Assembly: GCA_050247075.1 (NCBI GenBank)
Contig: JBFWUW010000024.1
Coordinates: 25,098-89,097, forward strand
DNA: 64,000 nt
Direction of reading: 5' to 3'
Origin: JBFWUW01 sp050247075
GTDB taxonomy: Bacteria > Planctomycetota > Planctomycetia > Pirellulales > JBFWUW01
Of this stretch, positions 22,950-32,381 are shown piece after piece (position 1 is the stretch's first letter; the number at the start of each line of letters is the position of its first letter). The notes under the pieces are model-generated. The model made no database searches, was not told where the DNA came from, and saw nothing but the letters and a program-made list of their open reading frames with translations. A program made the translations under genes and the position numbers.

Positions 22950-25172
22950 ATGCGGCTCACTCTACGCACCATGTTGGCCTATCTCGATGACATGCTGGAG
23001 CCTGCCGACGCCCAACAGATCGCCGAAAAGATCGAAAAGAGCGAGTTTGCCACTGATATTGTCCATCGGCTGCGCGGGGCGATGCAAAAGCTGCGTCTGG
23101 AAGCCCCCGCCTTGACGGGCAAGGAAATGGGGATCGACCCTAACACAGTGGCCGAGTATTTGGACTTCGATTTGCCCGAGGACCGCGTGCCCGACTTCGA
23201 GCGGTTTTGCCTGGTCCAACCGCCGACGATCAAGTCGGAGATGCATCTTGCGGAGGTTGCCTCGTGCCACCAGGTGTTGGCGTTGGTGCTGCAAGGTCCA
23301 CCGGAGATTGGCCCGCGCACGCGCGAGCGAATGTATGGCCTGTTGCAGCCGGTCCCCGTCCCTCAAAAGGCATCGGCCGCGTCGACGGGCGAAAAGGCAG
23401 ACCAGCGGCCCCAACCGGCCCCCTGGTCGGAAGAGCACCACAAGCCGGAAGTTCCCCAGGAGTTGCGTGAAATCAGATCGGCCAGCCGCTTCTGGCGGAT
23501 TGCCGCGGCCCTGCTGCTGATGGCTGGCCTGGGGCTGGTAGGCCTGATGGCAGCCCAGCCAGAATGGGCCACGAACCTGTTCAATCGGCCCCACGATCGT
23601 TTGGCATCGAATAATCCGCCGGTCAAGACGGGCGATGGGCTGGCCGAGGCAGACCAGGCATTGCCGCCAGCCGCCGATTGGGATGAAGCCAGCGACCCGG
23701 ATAAGGACACGGACGAAGACGCCGATGGCTTGAAGCAGCCGGCCGACATCGAGGCCGCCGACCGGCCGGCCGTTGACGAGCCGTTGGACGCCGACCCCGC
23801 CGCGCCGCTGCCCGACGACGACGAAGAAATGCCCGCCGATGAGCCACCCGCCGATGTTGACGATGAACCCGTCGGCGATGAGCCCCCTTTGCCAGCGGTC
23901 GCCGAGGCGGACGCCCCCGCAGACGACGTGCCGGCTGACATGCCCGACAAAGAACCGGCTCAAGTCCCGGCCGAAGCCCCCGCCGGCGAGACCATCGCGC
24001 GTTACGTTTCGGCGAATAGCGTCTTGGCGCGGTTGAACGCCGCGACGGGGGAATGGGACCGCCTTCCTCCCCAAGAGGCCATCACCCCCGGCCAGCGGCT
24101 TCTGACTTTCCCCGGTTTCGATGCCACGATTGCCTTGACCAATGCCGCCACCTTGCAGTTAAAGGGAGACACCGCGATCGAACTGCAAGGGCTGGATGAA
24201 GAAGGCGTCCTCTCACTGCGGATCTGGCACGGCCGATTGATTATTTCCACCGTGGGAAAAGCGCAGACCCGCATTAAGTTGGAAGCCGGAGATAGCAAGG
24301 GCATGTTTACGTGCGGTAACGGCGACTCGACCGTGGCAATTGAAGTCCGGCCGTCGCACGTCGAGGGAGTTGATCCCGACAGTAATCCCGTGCAGTGGCG
24401 GGTTGATCTGTACGCCCTTAGTGGTACGCAAATCTTGTGGAGCAACGCCGCGGGGGCAATGTTGGAAATGAAAGCCCCGGCGCACATCACCGCGGGCAAT
24501 CCGCTGCTCGATGCCGAGGCACCCGAATGGTATTCCGCGGCACCCGCCAACCTCATCGAGAAGCGGGCGGCCGAGGTTGTCGAGGGGCAGCTTCGCGGCG
24601 TGGCGGAGAACCGCTCCACCACGTTGATCTTACAAGAACTGGCTCAAGACCGCCGCCGCGAGGTCCGGTCTCTGGCCGTGCGCTGCCTGGCCGCGATTGG
24701 CCGGTTTGATCCGCTCTGGCAAACCTTGAGCGAGCCGGAACAAAGGACGGCCTGGCAAGAACATGTCGAGGCCTTGCGCGCCGCGGTGGCGCTGGGACCA
24801 GATATGAGCACGCTAGTCTTGCAATCGCTGTCGGGGTTGCGGGGCGAGAAGGATGTGGAATTGTATCGCATGTTGTGGGGCTACAGTGACGAGCAACTGG
24901 CCGCTGGCGACGCGGATAAGTTGATCGACTATCTGGAGCACCCCGACCTGGACTTTCGCGTGCTGAGCTACTGGAACCTCAAGAATATCACCGGCAAGAG
25001 CCTGAGCTACAGGCCCGAATATCCGGAGGCCCGGCGCAAGCAAGGCGTCCTGCAGTTCCGGGCATTGGCCAGCAAGGGCCAGATTGCCTACCCCCAAAAG
25101 GCCGCCGCCCCCAAGGGCACCAAGAACAAGCCAGAGGAAGAGCCAGCCCCAGGCAACGAAGGGGCGGAGTAG
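22950..25172 (+). CDS. FecR-like membrane protein with acidic linker (740 aa)
   Basis: N-terminal helical cytoplasmic domain (MRLTLRTMLAYLDDMLEPADAQQIAEKIEKS) of the kind found in planctomycete anti-sigma-like proteins, then one membrane helix (about 181-203). A strongly acidic Pro/Asp/Glu-rich linker follows (about 243-345). Next is a beta-rich FecR-like section (about 370-480: FDATIALTNAATLQLKGDTAIEL, LRIWHGRLIISTVGKAQTRIKL) and a C-terminal helical part (HEAT-like; ILQELAQDRRREVRSLAVRCLAAIG). Start ATG 22950 has GAGG upstream; an upstream start at 22875 lacks one. FecR-type proteins usually partner an ECF sigma factor, but none is adjacent. Confidence 0.85.
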   Translation: MRLTLRTMLAYLDDMLEPADAQQIAEKIEKSEFATDIVHRLRGAMQKLRLEAPALTGKEMGIDPNTVAEYLDFDLPEDRVPDFERFCLVQPPTIKSEMHLAEVASCHQVLALVLQGPPEIGPRTRERMYGLLQPVPVPQKASAASTGEKADQRPQPAPWSEEHHKPEVPQELREIRSASRFWRIAAALLLMAGLGLVGLMAAQPEWATNLFNRPHDRLASNNPPVKTGDGLAEADQALPPAADWDEASDPDKDTDEDADGLKQPADIEAADRPAVDEPLDADPAAPLPDDDEEMPADEPPADVDDEPVGDEPPLPAVAEADAPADDVPADMPDKEPAQVPAEAPAGETIARYVSANSVLARLNAATGEWDRLPPQEAITPGQRLLTFPGFDATIALTNAATLQLKGDTAIELQGLDEEGVLSLRIWHGRLIISTVGKAQTRIKLEAGDSKGMFTCGNGDSTVAIEVRPSHVEGVDPDSNPVQWRVDLYALSGTQILWSNAAGAMLEMKAPAHITAGNPLLDAEAPEWYSAAPANLIEKRAAEVVEGQLRGVAENRSTTLILQELAQDRRREVRSLAVRCLAAIGRFDPLWQTLSEPEQRTAWQEHVEALRAAVALGPDMSTLVLQSLSGLRGEKDVELYRMLWGYSDEQLAAGDADKLIDYLEHPDLDFRVLSYWNLKNITGKSLSYRPEYPEARRKQGVLQFRALASKGQIAYPQKAAAPKGTKNKPEEEPAPGNEGAE

Positions 25173-25453
25173 ACCGAATCGTAGCAACATGGCTGCCGCC
25201 ATGTATGCTCGAGTCGCGTTCGATGGGTCACGGCAAACAACCGTACCCGACAAGGGGATGCCACTTGCGCATCCAGCCGGAGGGTGGCTGGGTCAGCAGC
25301 GAAGCGGATGGCCCAGCGGAGTTGATGATCCAACCAAGTTGATCGAAGCAGCGCGGATTGGCCCTTCTGGTTGGAACGGCAACGCCGCTGGGCCTTCCCG
25401 TTGGTCAGACGCCAGCCACGCACTCCTCCGGCAGCCCTTGCCCAATACGCCGG
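25173..25453. other. Intergenic with dispersed 91-bp repeat
   Basis: Only recognisable content is the repeat at 25187-25278, similar to 41704-41794, and a GC-rich tail. The 96- to 193-codon frames here are translations of repeat DNA in phase with nothing conserved. Confidence 0.6.
25187..25278. repeat. 91-bp dispersed repeat, copy 1
   Basis: Opens with a perfect hairpin ACATGGC-TGCC-GCCATGT (25187-25204) and continues GCTCGAGTC..TTCGATGG to GCATCCAGCC. The same order, with mismatches, is at 41704-41794. Likely a mobile or formerly mobile non-coding unit. Confidence 0.75.
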
Positions 25454-25631
25454 CTACTTTTTGCCGGCTTTTTTGCCAGTCTTTTTCGCAGCGGCCTTTT
25501 TGGCGGCCTTCTTGCCGGCTTTGGGCGCTGCGGATGTCTTGCCCGTGGCCGGCTTCTTCTTGGCCCCGCCAAAAATATTGTCCCACGAGGCGGCGTATTT
25601 CTTCGTCGAACCGGTGTTCAAAACGGTCATG
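25454..25631 (-). pseudogene. Lys/Ala-rich small basic protein, one-base frameshift
   Basis: From TAG 25454-25456 an open frame runs back through KKYAASWDNIFGGAKKKPAT, then a Lys/Ala/Gly-rich tail (GKKAAKKAAAKKTGKKAGKK). It reaches a stop three codons before the strong AGGAGG-CC-ATG signals at 25629-25640. The ATG at 25631 is out of frame by one base. If the run of five A at 25620-25624 (plus strand) had four, the ATG would read MTVLNTGSTKKYAASWDNIF and continue without a break. The C-terminal tail resembles histone-H1-like nucleoid proteins. So this is a broken gene, a sequencing error in a homopolymer, or a slippage site. An in-frame TTG at 25621 could alternatively start a 55-residue product. 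Confidence 0.6.
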
Positions 25632-25666
25632 GCGGCATGGCCTCCTGCAAGGAATCGTTAGTTAGC

Positions 25667-27340
25667 TTAGTGGGTCAGTTTCTTATAGCGAATGCGGTGC
25701 GGCTGGTCGGCTTCTAGCCCCAGGCGGCGCTTACGTTCTTCTTCATAGGTCTGGAAATTCCCCTCGCACCAGACGACCTGGCTGTCTCCCTCAAAGGCCA
25801 AAATGTGCGTGGCGATACGGTCCAAGAACCAGCGGTCGTGCGTGATAACAACCACGCAGCCGACAAAGTTCAGCACGGCCTCTTCCAAGGCCCGCAGCGT
25901 ATCGACATCCAGGTCGTTCGTCGGTTCGTCCAGCAGCAGCACGTTGCACCCCTGCCGCAACAGCTTGGCCAGGTGAACGCGGTTCCGTTCACCACCCGAC
26001 AGCGCACCGACCAGCTTCTGCTGGTCGGTGCCGTTGAAATTGAAGCGAGCCACGTAGGCCCGCGCGTTCAGTTTGCGGCCCCCCATTTCCAACGTATCGT
26101 GGCCGCCGGCAATTTCCTCGTAGACGGTCTTTTGTGGATCGAGCGCGTCGCGGTTTTGATCGACGTAGCCCAGTTCCACCGTGGGACCGACCCGCAACTG
26201 GCCGCTGTCGGGCTGTTCGCTGCCGACAATCATGCGGAACAACGTTGTCTTGCCCGCTCCGTTGGCCCCGATGATTCCCACGATGCCGCCGGGAGGCAGC
26301 CGAAAACTCAGGTTCTCAAACAACAGCCGGTCGCCATACGCCTTGCTGACATCCTTGGCCTCCACCACCAGATCGCCCAGGTGCTTGCCGGGCGGAATCT
26401 GAATCTCGAACTCCTCCTGCCGGTCCTCAAACTTTTCCGCCGATAGCTTTTCGTAGGCCGAGATTCTGGCTTTGTTCTTGGCTTGCCGGGCGCGGGGCGA
26501 CATGCGAATCCACTCCAACTCGCGGGCCAGCGTCTTATCGCGGGCAGAAGCGGCCTTTTCTTCTTTTTCCAGCCGCTTTTGTTTCTGCTCTAGCCAGGAG
26601 GAATAGTTGCCTTCCCAGGGAATTCCCCGGCCGCGGTCGATTTCCAAAATCCACCCGGCGACGTTGTCCAAAAAGTAGCGGTCGTGCGTGACCGCCACGA
26701 CGGTGCCGGTGTACTCGCCCAGATGCCGCTCCAGCCAAGCCACGCTTTCGGCGTCCAGGTGGTTCGTCGGTTCGTCCAACAGCAGCAAGTCGGGCTTTTG
26801 CAGCAGCATCTTGCACAGGGCCACCCGCCGCCGCTCTCCACCAGACAATTTGCTAACGTCGGCGTCGCCCGGCGGCAATTGCATGGCGTCCATGGCAATT
26901 TCCACCTGGCGGTCCAGTTCCCAGGCGTTGAGCAGCTCAATCTGGTCCTGCACGCGCGATTGCTCGGCCAGCAGTTTGTCCATCTCGTCCGGTTCCATCG
27001 GTTCGCCCAGACGGGCGTTGATCTCGTCGAAGCGGGTGAGGACGGCCCGCGTCTTGGCGACGGCCTCTTGCACGTTGCCGAACACGTCCTTGTCGGGGTT
27101 GAGCACTGGCTCTTGGGGGACGTAGCCCACGGTGTAGCCGTCGGTCAACCGGGCCTCGCCGTCAAACTCCTTGTCGGCGCCAGCCATGATCTTCAGCAGG
27201 GTACTCTTGCCAGACCCGTTGCGGCCCAGCACGCCAATCTTAGCGCCAGGATAAAACGCCAGATGAATGTCCTTGAGGATCTCGCGTTGGCCAAACTTCT
27301 TGAAGAGCCCGGAGATCTGATAAATGTAGTGTTGACCCAT
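25667..27340 (-). CDS. ettA: Energy-dependent translational throttle protein EttA (ABC-F)
   Basis: 557 residues, the usual EttA length. Two ABC domains: Walker [10 protein letters not shown] (about 39-47), signature LSGGERRRV, Walker [13 protein letters not shown]; and second Walker [30 protein letters not shown]. The linker has the basic arm ([21 protein letters not shown]..) typical of EttA. The family binds the ribosomal E site and gates translation according to ATP/ADP ratio. ATG 27340; no co-directional close partner other than the small basic gene 36 bp downstream, which is in the same orientation and could share its transcript. Confidence 0.95.
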   Translation of the reverse strand: MGQHYIYQISGLFKKFGQREILKDIHLAFYPGAKIGVLGRNGSGKSTLLKIMAGADKEFDGEARLTDGYTVGYVPQEPVLNPDKDVFGNVQEAVAKTRAVLTRFDEINARLGEPMEPDEMDKLLAEQSRVQDQIELLNAWELDRQVEIAMDAMQLPPGDADVSKLSGGERRRVALCKMLLQKPDLLLLDEPTNHLDAESVAWLERHLGEYTGTVVAVTHDRYFLDNVAGWILEIDRGRGIPWEGNYSSWLEQKQKRLEKEEKAASARDKTLARELEWIRMSPRARQAKNKARISAYEKLSAEKFEDRQEEFEIQIPPGKHLGDLVVEAKDVSKAYGDRLLFENLSFRLPPGGIVGIIGANGAGKTTLFRMIVGSEQPDSGQLRVGPTVELGYVDQNRDALDPQKTVYEEIAGGHDTLEMGGRKLNARAYVARFNFNGTDQQKLVGALSGGERNRVHLAKLLRQGCNVLLLDEPTNDLDVDTLRALEEAVLNFVGCVVVITHDRWFLDRIATHILAFEGDSQVVWCEGNFQTYEEERKRRLGLEADQPHRIRYKKLTH

Positions 27341-27706
27341 ACGCCTAGATTAAAGAGGGAGCATTGACCACGTTCAAAACAACAAGAAAACTCGGTATAT
27401 CGCGCGTACTTAACCGGCCGGGGGAGGGCGTTTGGCCGGCAGCCCCGCGAATAGCGGCGATTATAATGAATTGCCCCCATTCGCGTCAGAAGGCAGCGCG
27501 AACCTTTCGGCGGATTGTCCATCTGGATTGCTATGCGGTACGCTCAAATCTTCCTCAGTTAGTGCCTCCCGCCGCCAGCGGCATTCCGCGATTTTTCGCG
27601 GAACACCGGGATTCCACGCACTTACCCTTTCCCCCATGCGCACGATGCCGTCGCCCCCCAGCGCCGTCTGGGCCGGCCCGCGCCGTGTGCGGAAATTGAG
27701 GAAGAT
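27341..27706. other. Divergent intergenic between ettA and TPR-oxygenase
   Basis: 366 bp. Only a -10-like TATAAT at 27462-27467 on the plus strand stands out, without a -35; it would give a leader of about 235 bases for the gene at 27707. No gene seen. Confidence 0.5.
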
Positions 27707-28915
27707 ATGAACGCCAAGAAACAGCGAGACAAAAACCGCCGACGGGCCGCCAAACTGGCCGAGCAAGCCTGGGAGGCGGCTAATGACGGCAATCTCGACC
27801 TGGCCGTCAAGGTCATTCAGAGGGCGGTCGATGCTCACCCGGCCAATCCGCTGCTGTGGCACGATCGCGGCGAGTTGCTGCGGCAGTCAGGCCAAGACCA
27901 ACAGGCCGCCGCATGTTTTCAAACGGCCATTCAATTGGCCCCCGACTTCGCGGATGCCTACGCCAGCCTGGCGGCCATTTACATTCGCCAAGGCCAGGCC
28001 GAACCAGCCGTGGCCCTGCAACGTGAGGCCGTCCGGTACGCTCCTCATACAGAACGTTACCAGGCTAATTTGGCCGCATACGAAGCATTGGCGGTTGGAC
28101 AAAGCCTCGCCGATAGAAGCCACGAGTCAAAACCTGAATCATCGTTGACCGCGGGCGATAACCAGGAGACTTGGAAACGCCAGTTTCCCGAGCTGGTCGC
28201 GCGCATCGAGAATTTGGAATGGCCAGAAATCGAAGGCCAACTGACACGTCACGGCTGGGCACAGGTTCCAGCTCTCCTCTCGCCGGCGGATTGCCAGGCG
28301 TTGCGGGCGATGTATGACGATGGCCGGTTATTCTCCAAGTCGGTTTCGATGAACAAGAATCGGTTCGGAAAGGGGGTGTACCGCTACTTCGCCTCGCCGA
28401 TCCCCGACTTGGTGGATGCCCTCCGTCGCTTGGTCTACCCGCACGTTGCCCAAATTGCCAACGATTGGCAGCGACTGCTGCAACTGGACGACCTTTTCCC
28501 CGCCACCTGGTCCGGATTCCGCCAGTGCTGTAGCAAAGCTGGTCAAAACACGCCGTCGCCCCTCCTATTGCGTTACGAAGCGGGAGGATTCAATGCGCCA
28601 CACCAAGACATTCGCGGCGAGGTTTTCTTCCCGCTGCAATTGGTGATTGTGCTAAGTCCGCGGGCCGAAAGCAGCGCAGCCAACCACGAAGGATTTACCG
28701 GTGGTGAATTCTTGTTCTGCGACCAGCCGGAGCGCAAACCCTCCGACCGTTGTGCGATCCCAGCGGGACTGGGCGATGTGATATTATTCTGCACGCGGTC
28801 TCGACTCGTTCGCGTCGGCGGCGTCTACGGTTTCCAGCCGGTCAAACACGGCCTGGACCGGATTACGTCGGGCAGGCGGTACGCCTTGGGCATACCTTTT
28901 CACGAATTTGAATAA
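27707..28915 (+). CDS. TPR protein fused to a 2OG-Fe(II) oxygenase
   Basis: 402 residues. A Lys/Arg-rich start (MNAKKQRDKNRRRAAK) precedes three TPR-like helical pairs (about 20-130, NPLLWHDRGELLRQSGQDQQAAACFQTAIQLAP). The C-terminal half is a double-stranded beta-helix oxygenase: HxD in NAPHQDIRG (about 300), GGEFLF, and distal His/Arg in VKHGLDRITSGRRYALGIPFHEF. The enzyme would use Fe(II), 2-oxoglutarate and oxygen to hydroxylate a substrate. TPRs suggest that the substrate is a protein. ATG 27707 preceded by GAGGAAG. Confidence 0.87.
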   Translation: MNAKKQRDKNRRRAAKLAEQAWEAANDGNLDLAVKVIQRAVDAHPANPLLWHDRGELLRQSGQDQQAAACFQTAIQLAPDFADAYASLAAIYIRQGQAEPAVALQREAVRYAPHTERYQANLAAYEALAVGQSLADRSHESKPESSLTAGDNQETWKRQFPELVARIENLEWPEIEGQLTRHGWAQVPALLSPADCQALRAMYDDGRLFSKSVSMNKNRFGKGVYRYFASPIPDLVDALRRLVYPHVAQIANDWQRLLQLDDLFPATWSGFRQCCSKAGQNTPSPLLLRYEAGGFNAPHQDIRGEVFFPLQLVIVLSPRAESSAANHEGFTGGEFLFCDQPERKPSDRCAIPAGLGDVILFCTRSRLVRVGGVYGFQPVKHGLDRITSGRRYALGIPFHEFE

Positions 28916-29018
28916 TTGGCACGGCTTCAAAGTATGGCCTGGCTGCTCCCATTCGCATGAAAACGGCGTGCATGCTACAAAGTTGCAAGGTGCGGCCAAT
29001 ACTCTTCAAGGAACTCCC

Positions 29019-30779
29019 ATGTCGCAAGCAGCCACCGATTCCGCGGTTCAAACTCCTCCGCCCCCCCAGCCGGTCATCCGGCCGTTGCGGGTTTGGCCAG
29101 CGGTGATTTTGCTGGCACTGTTGGGGCTGGCCCGGTTTTGCTTCTATCTGACCGAAGAGCCCAGCATGGTGCAGTTCATGCTAGCCATGTTCGGGCCCAT
29201 GGTCGTCGGCCTGGCTACTGCCATCTGGTGGGCGTTCGCCAGCCGCGGCACGCGCGGAGAGCGCTGGCTGGGCCTGTTGGCGCTGGTCGGCATCGGCCTG
29301 GGAACATTCTTTGGAGCGCACGTTACCATGCGGTCGATGTGGTTCACGTTCTTTGCCCTGCCCAGCGGGCTGGCGGCCTTTATGGGCACACTGTTGCTGC
29401 TGGGCCGGCTGCGCTCGCCGCTAAGGACCGGCGCGGCGCTGCTGGCGGCGGCGGTCGGTTTTGGCTATTGGGACTTGATTCAAATCGACGGCCTGTGGGG
29501 CGGGTTCCAGACCACGTTTCTCTACCGTTGGGAACCGAACAGCGAACAACGAAATCTGGCCAGGTTGAAGGCCCAGAACCAATCGGCCGCCGCGCAGCCA
29601 GACTCAACGTCCGGCCCGCTGGGTGATGTCGTTTGGCCAGGCTTTCGCGGGCCAGACCGCAACTCCGTGGTGCCGGGGCTAACGCTGGCCACCGACTGGG
29701 AACAGACCCCTCCCCGGCAAATCTGGCGGCGGCAAATAGGGGCGGGCTGGTCTTCGTTCGCCATCGCCGGAACGCGAATCTTCACCCAAGAGCAGCGCGG
29801 CGACGAAGAGGCCGTCACATGCTACGATGCCGACAGCGGCGAACAACGCTGGATCCATCTCACGCCCCATCGATTCTGGGAATCGATGGCCGGTGCCGGG
29901 CCTCGCGCCACGCCGACAATTGCGGGCGATGCGCTGTACGTGTTGGGGGCGACCGGTTTGTTGGAACGGCTCGATCCGCGAACCGGCGAGGCCGCTTGGT
30001 CGCGAAATCTCAAGGAAGACGCCGGCCGCGATCCGCCCGCTTGGGGCTTTTGCTCCTCGCCGCTGGTCACGGACGGGTTGGTCATCGTCCACGCCGGGGG
30101 TGAAGGGGACAAAGGCGTGCTGGCCTACGACGAGCAGACGGGCGAGCCGCGGTGGAGCGCGCCGGCGGGGGACCACACCTACAGCTCGCCCCATCTGGCC
30201 GAACTGGCGGGCCAGCGCTGCGTGCTCATGCTTTCCAACACGGGGCTGGCCGCCATCGAACCGACGCAGGGCAAGCTGCTGTGGGACTACGCCTGGAAGA
30301 TCGAAAACTACCGCGCCGTGCAGCCGCTGGTGTTGTCGTCCGGCGACGTGCTGTTGGGGTCCGGCATGGGGACGGGCACGCGCAAAATAACGGTTGGCGG
30401 CGGTGCCGAGCCAACCTTCGACATCGACTGGACCTCCTTGCGGATGAAGCCCGACTTCAACGACTTCGTGGAACACCAAGGCTACTTATACGGCTTCGAC
30501 CACGACATTTTTGCCTGCATCGACTTGGCCGACGGCAAGAAAAAGTGGAAGCAAGGCCGCTACGGCACCGGCCAAGTATTGCTGCTGCCCGACGCCGGCC
30601 AATTGCTGGTCCTTTCCGAACGCGGCGACCTGGTCCTGCTGGCCACGAAACCGGAAGAACACGAAGAGCTAGCCAGCTTTGCCGTGCTGGAAGGCAAAAC
30701 CTGGAACCACCCGGCACTTTCCGGCCGGCGGATCTACGTCCGCAATGCAGAACAAGCAGCCTGCTTTGAGTTGCCGTAG
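29019..30779 (+). CDS. Membrane-anchored PQQ-like beta-propeller protein (BamB-like)
   Basis: 586 residues. Residues 20-150 form about five membrane helices (WPAVILLALLGLARFCFYL, MVQFMLAMFGPMVVGLATAIW, LGLLALVGIGLGTFFG, FTFFALPSGLAAFMGTLLLL, ALLAAAVGFGYW). From about 205 there are repeated PQQ-like blades (VWPGFRGPDRN, YDADSGEQRW, LDPRTGEAAWSRNL, YDEQTGEPRW). Planctomycetes have many such fusions; some bind PQQ as a cofactor, others are scaffolds like BamB. No PQQ-ligand set is evident. ATG 29019 has AAGGA seven bases upstream, so the frame from 28908 is ignored. Confidence 0.87.
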   Translation: MSQAATDSAVQTPPPPQPVIRPLRVWPAVILLALLGLARFCFYLTEEPSMVQFMLAMFGPMVVGLATAIWWAFASRGTRGERWLGLLALVGIGLGTFFGAHVTMRSMWFTFFALPSGLAAFMGTLLLLGRLRSPLRTGAALLAAAVGFGYWDLIQIDGLWGGFQTTFLYRWEPNSEQRNLARLKAQNQSAAAQPDSTSGPLGDVVWPGFRGPDRNSVVPGLTLATDWEQTPPRQIWRRQIGAGWSSFAIAGTRIFTQEQRGDEEAVTCYDADSGEQRWIHLTPHRFWESMAGAGPRATPTIAGDALYVLGATGLLERLDPRTGEAAWSRNLKEDAGRDPPAWGFCSSPLVTDGLVIVHAGGEGDKGVLAYDEQTGEPRWSAPAGDHTYSSPHLAELAGQRCVLMLSNTGLAAIEPTQGKLLWDYAWKIENYRAVQPLVLSSGDVLLGSGMGTGTRKITVGGGAEPTFDIDWTSLRMKPDFNDFVEHQGYLYGFDHDIFACIDLADGKKKWKQGRYGTGQVLLLPDAGQLLVLSERGDLVLLATKPEEHEELASFAVLEGKTWNHPALSGRRIYVRNAEQAACFELP

Positions 30780-30874
30780 CGTGTCCACGCAACTTGAAAC
30801 CATTTAGTCGATCGACCGGACGGGGCTGCCGCTTGCGGAGCATGGCGTCAAACAACCGGCTGACAATTGCAGCC

Positions 30875-31963
30875 TTACTGCTTGGTGATGTCGTCGGGCA
30901 GCATTTCCTGGCCCGCGCGAGTTGACAAGGCTCGCCAGACACCGCCGTTGATGTCGTCGCTAATGGCGCGAACCGAACCATCCACCATGGAGACGTTCAC
31001 ATGTCCCGGAAAATATCCGCGGGCTGTGATAGCGGCATAGGTAGGAAGGTCATCGGTCGTGCTTGAGTTGCCGGGCCCCAGCCCCACGCCTTCTTGACGA
31101 TTGGTCCAGTCGATATCGTAAGTGCCGGCCACGCTGTTGAGCGTACCCGTGCAGAGGACGCGCTCGTTGGGGGTGAATACGGTGGTGAAACCGGTGCTTT
31201 GCGAGCGGCCATCGACCCACTCGGTATGACCGTTGTCGCGGAGCGTGCCGTCGTTGGGCAGCGAGCAAATGTCGTTCAACGTGGGAAATGCAAGATCCGT
31301 TAGCGTCGTCAAGTTGCCATTACGATAGAACGGTTGCCAGGCTTTGACTTCACTGAAGGCCAGCGTATAGCTAAGGCCGTCGTTGAAATCGCCGTCACGC
31401 AGCTTGCTGTTGGGGTAGGCCGCGCCGTAGCCGCCACGGCCAGTGACGGGATCCCACACAAACCATGTCCCCAGGTTCACCCCGTAGTTGCACGGATAAT
31501 GCTGTGGACCGGGGTTATTGTTGCCTCCCAAGCGGGCTTCATCGCGTGGTTCGCCGGGCGAGACGTAAGTTGGCACGCGCATGGCGCTGACCTGTGATAA
31601 GCGCCCATCGGCCAAAGTGACGGGTACGGCCACGTTGCACGGCTTGTCGTAATCGATTGCGGTGGCGGTTGCTTTCTGTTCCAGGTACGGCAACAGCAGG
31701 GCCAACGTCGACCAACCTGCCAGGTCGGCGGTGTTGGATGCTAATTCCGAAACATCGGGCGATTGCCAGCTCGGCGGAAAATACTGCTTTGCGGCGTAGT
31801 GGTTGTTGAACGCCAGAGTGATCTGCCGCAGGTTGTTCTTCGAGGAATTGTCGCGCGCGGCATTTCGCGCCGCCTGAATTCCGGGGATCAACAGGCCGAT
31901 CAAGATTCCGATGATGACGATGACAACGAGTAGTTCGACGAGCGTGAAGCCGCGTTTTTTCAT
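30875..31963 (-). CDS. DUF1559 domain-containing protein (type II pseudopilin-like)
   Basis: 362 residues. MKKRGFTLVELLVVIVIIGILIGLLIPGIQAAR is a prepilin peptidase leader (G^FTLVE) plus a transmembrane helix, followed by the NNLRQITLAFNNHYAAKQYFPPSW that marks DUF1559. The C-terminal GHVNVSMVDGSVRAISDDINGGVWRALSTRAGQE is the other family hallmark. This family is expanded to dozens of copies in planctomycete genomes; the role is unknown, presumably a cell-surface fibre or a secretion pseudopilin. Often a small lipoprotein gene follows or precedes it; only a degraded trace is seen at 32.2-32.4 kb. Confidence 0.95.
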   Translation of the reverse strand: MKKRGFTLVELLVVIVIIGILIGLLIPGIQAARNAARDNSSKNNLRQITLAFNNHYAAKQYFPPSWQSPDVSELASNTADLAGWSTLALLLPYLEQKATATAIDYDKPCNVAVPVTLADGRLSQVSAMRVPTYVSPGEPRDEARLGGNNNPGPQHYPCNYGVNLGTWFVWDPVTGRGGYGAAYPNSKLRDGDFNDGLSYTLAFSEVKAWQPFYRNGNLTTLTDLAFPTLNDICSLPNDGTLRDNGHTEWVDGRSQSTGFTTVFTPNERVLCTGTLNSVAGTYDIDWTNRQEGVGLGPGNSSTTDDLPTYAAITARGYFPGHVNVSMVDGSVRAISDDINGGVWRALSTRAGQEMLPDDITKQ

Positions 31964-32381
31964 GGCGATGTCCCGGGACGATAACAGTTTCTTGCGCGCG
32001 ACGGCAGCTCAATCGGTCCGGTAAGCCGCGGTGGACCATGTGGCTTGAACGGGCAAGTAAAATAAGCACGTTTCAGCAAGCCAAATGGCACGAACGTGCA
32101 ATTAGGCATGCTAATCTACTGGCTTAAGAAATTGGATGCAAGGGGCGGCGTCCTTTGCGCTTCACACACGCCGAAACTAGTCCATCGAATGAGTCGTACT
32201 AGCAGACTTGAACCAGCGCGGCGGATGTCCAATTTCGCTGGACGTCGAGTTGAAGAAGGGGAAGGTTTGCTGGGCGGCTCGTTCGCTTGTCGTGGCCGCA
32301 ATCGTTTGTTCGACTTGCGGACCAAAACAAACTCAAGCCCCAGCGTTACACGGGTCAGGCCAATCGCGTCCGGCGGCAATG
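31964..32381. other. Gene-free stretch, possible remnant of a lipoprotein gene
   Basis: Upstream of the DUF1559 gene. In one plus-strand frame (about 32275-32340) the translation RSLVVAAIVCSTCGPKQTQAPA looks like a lipoprotein signal with a CGPK start, but it has no start codon with a site and loses reading after about 20 residues. The 135- and 87-codon frames here are not protein-like. Confidence 0.4.
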
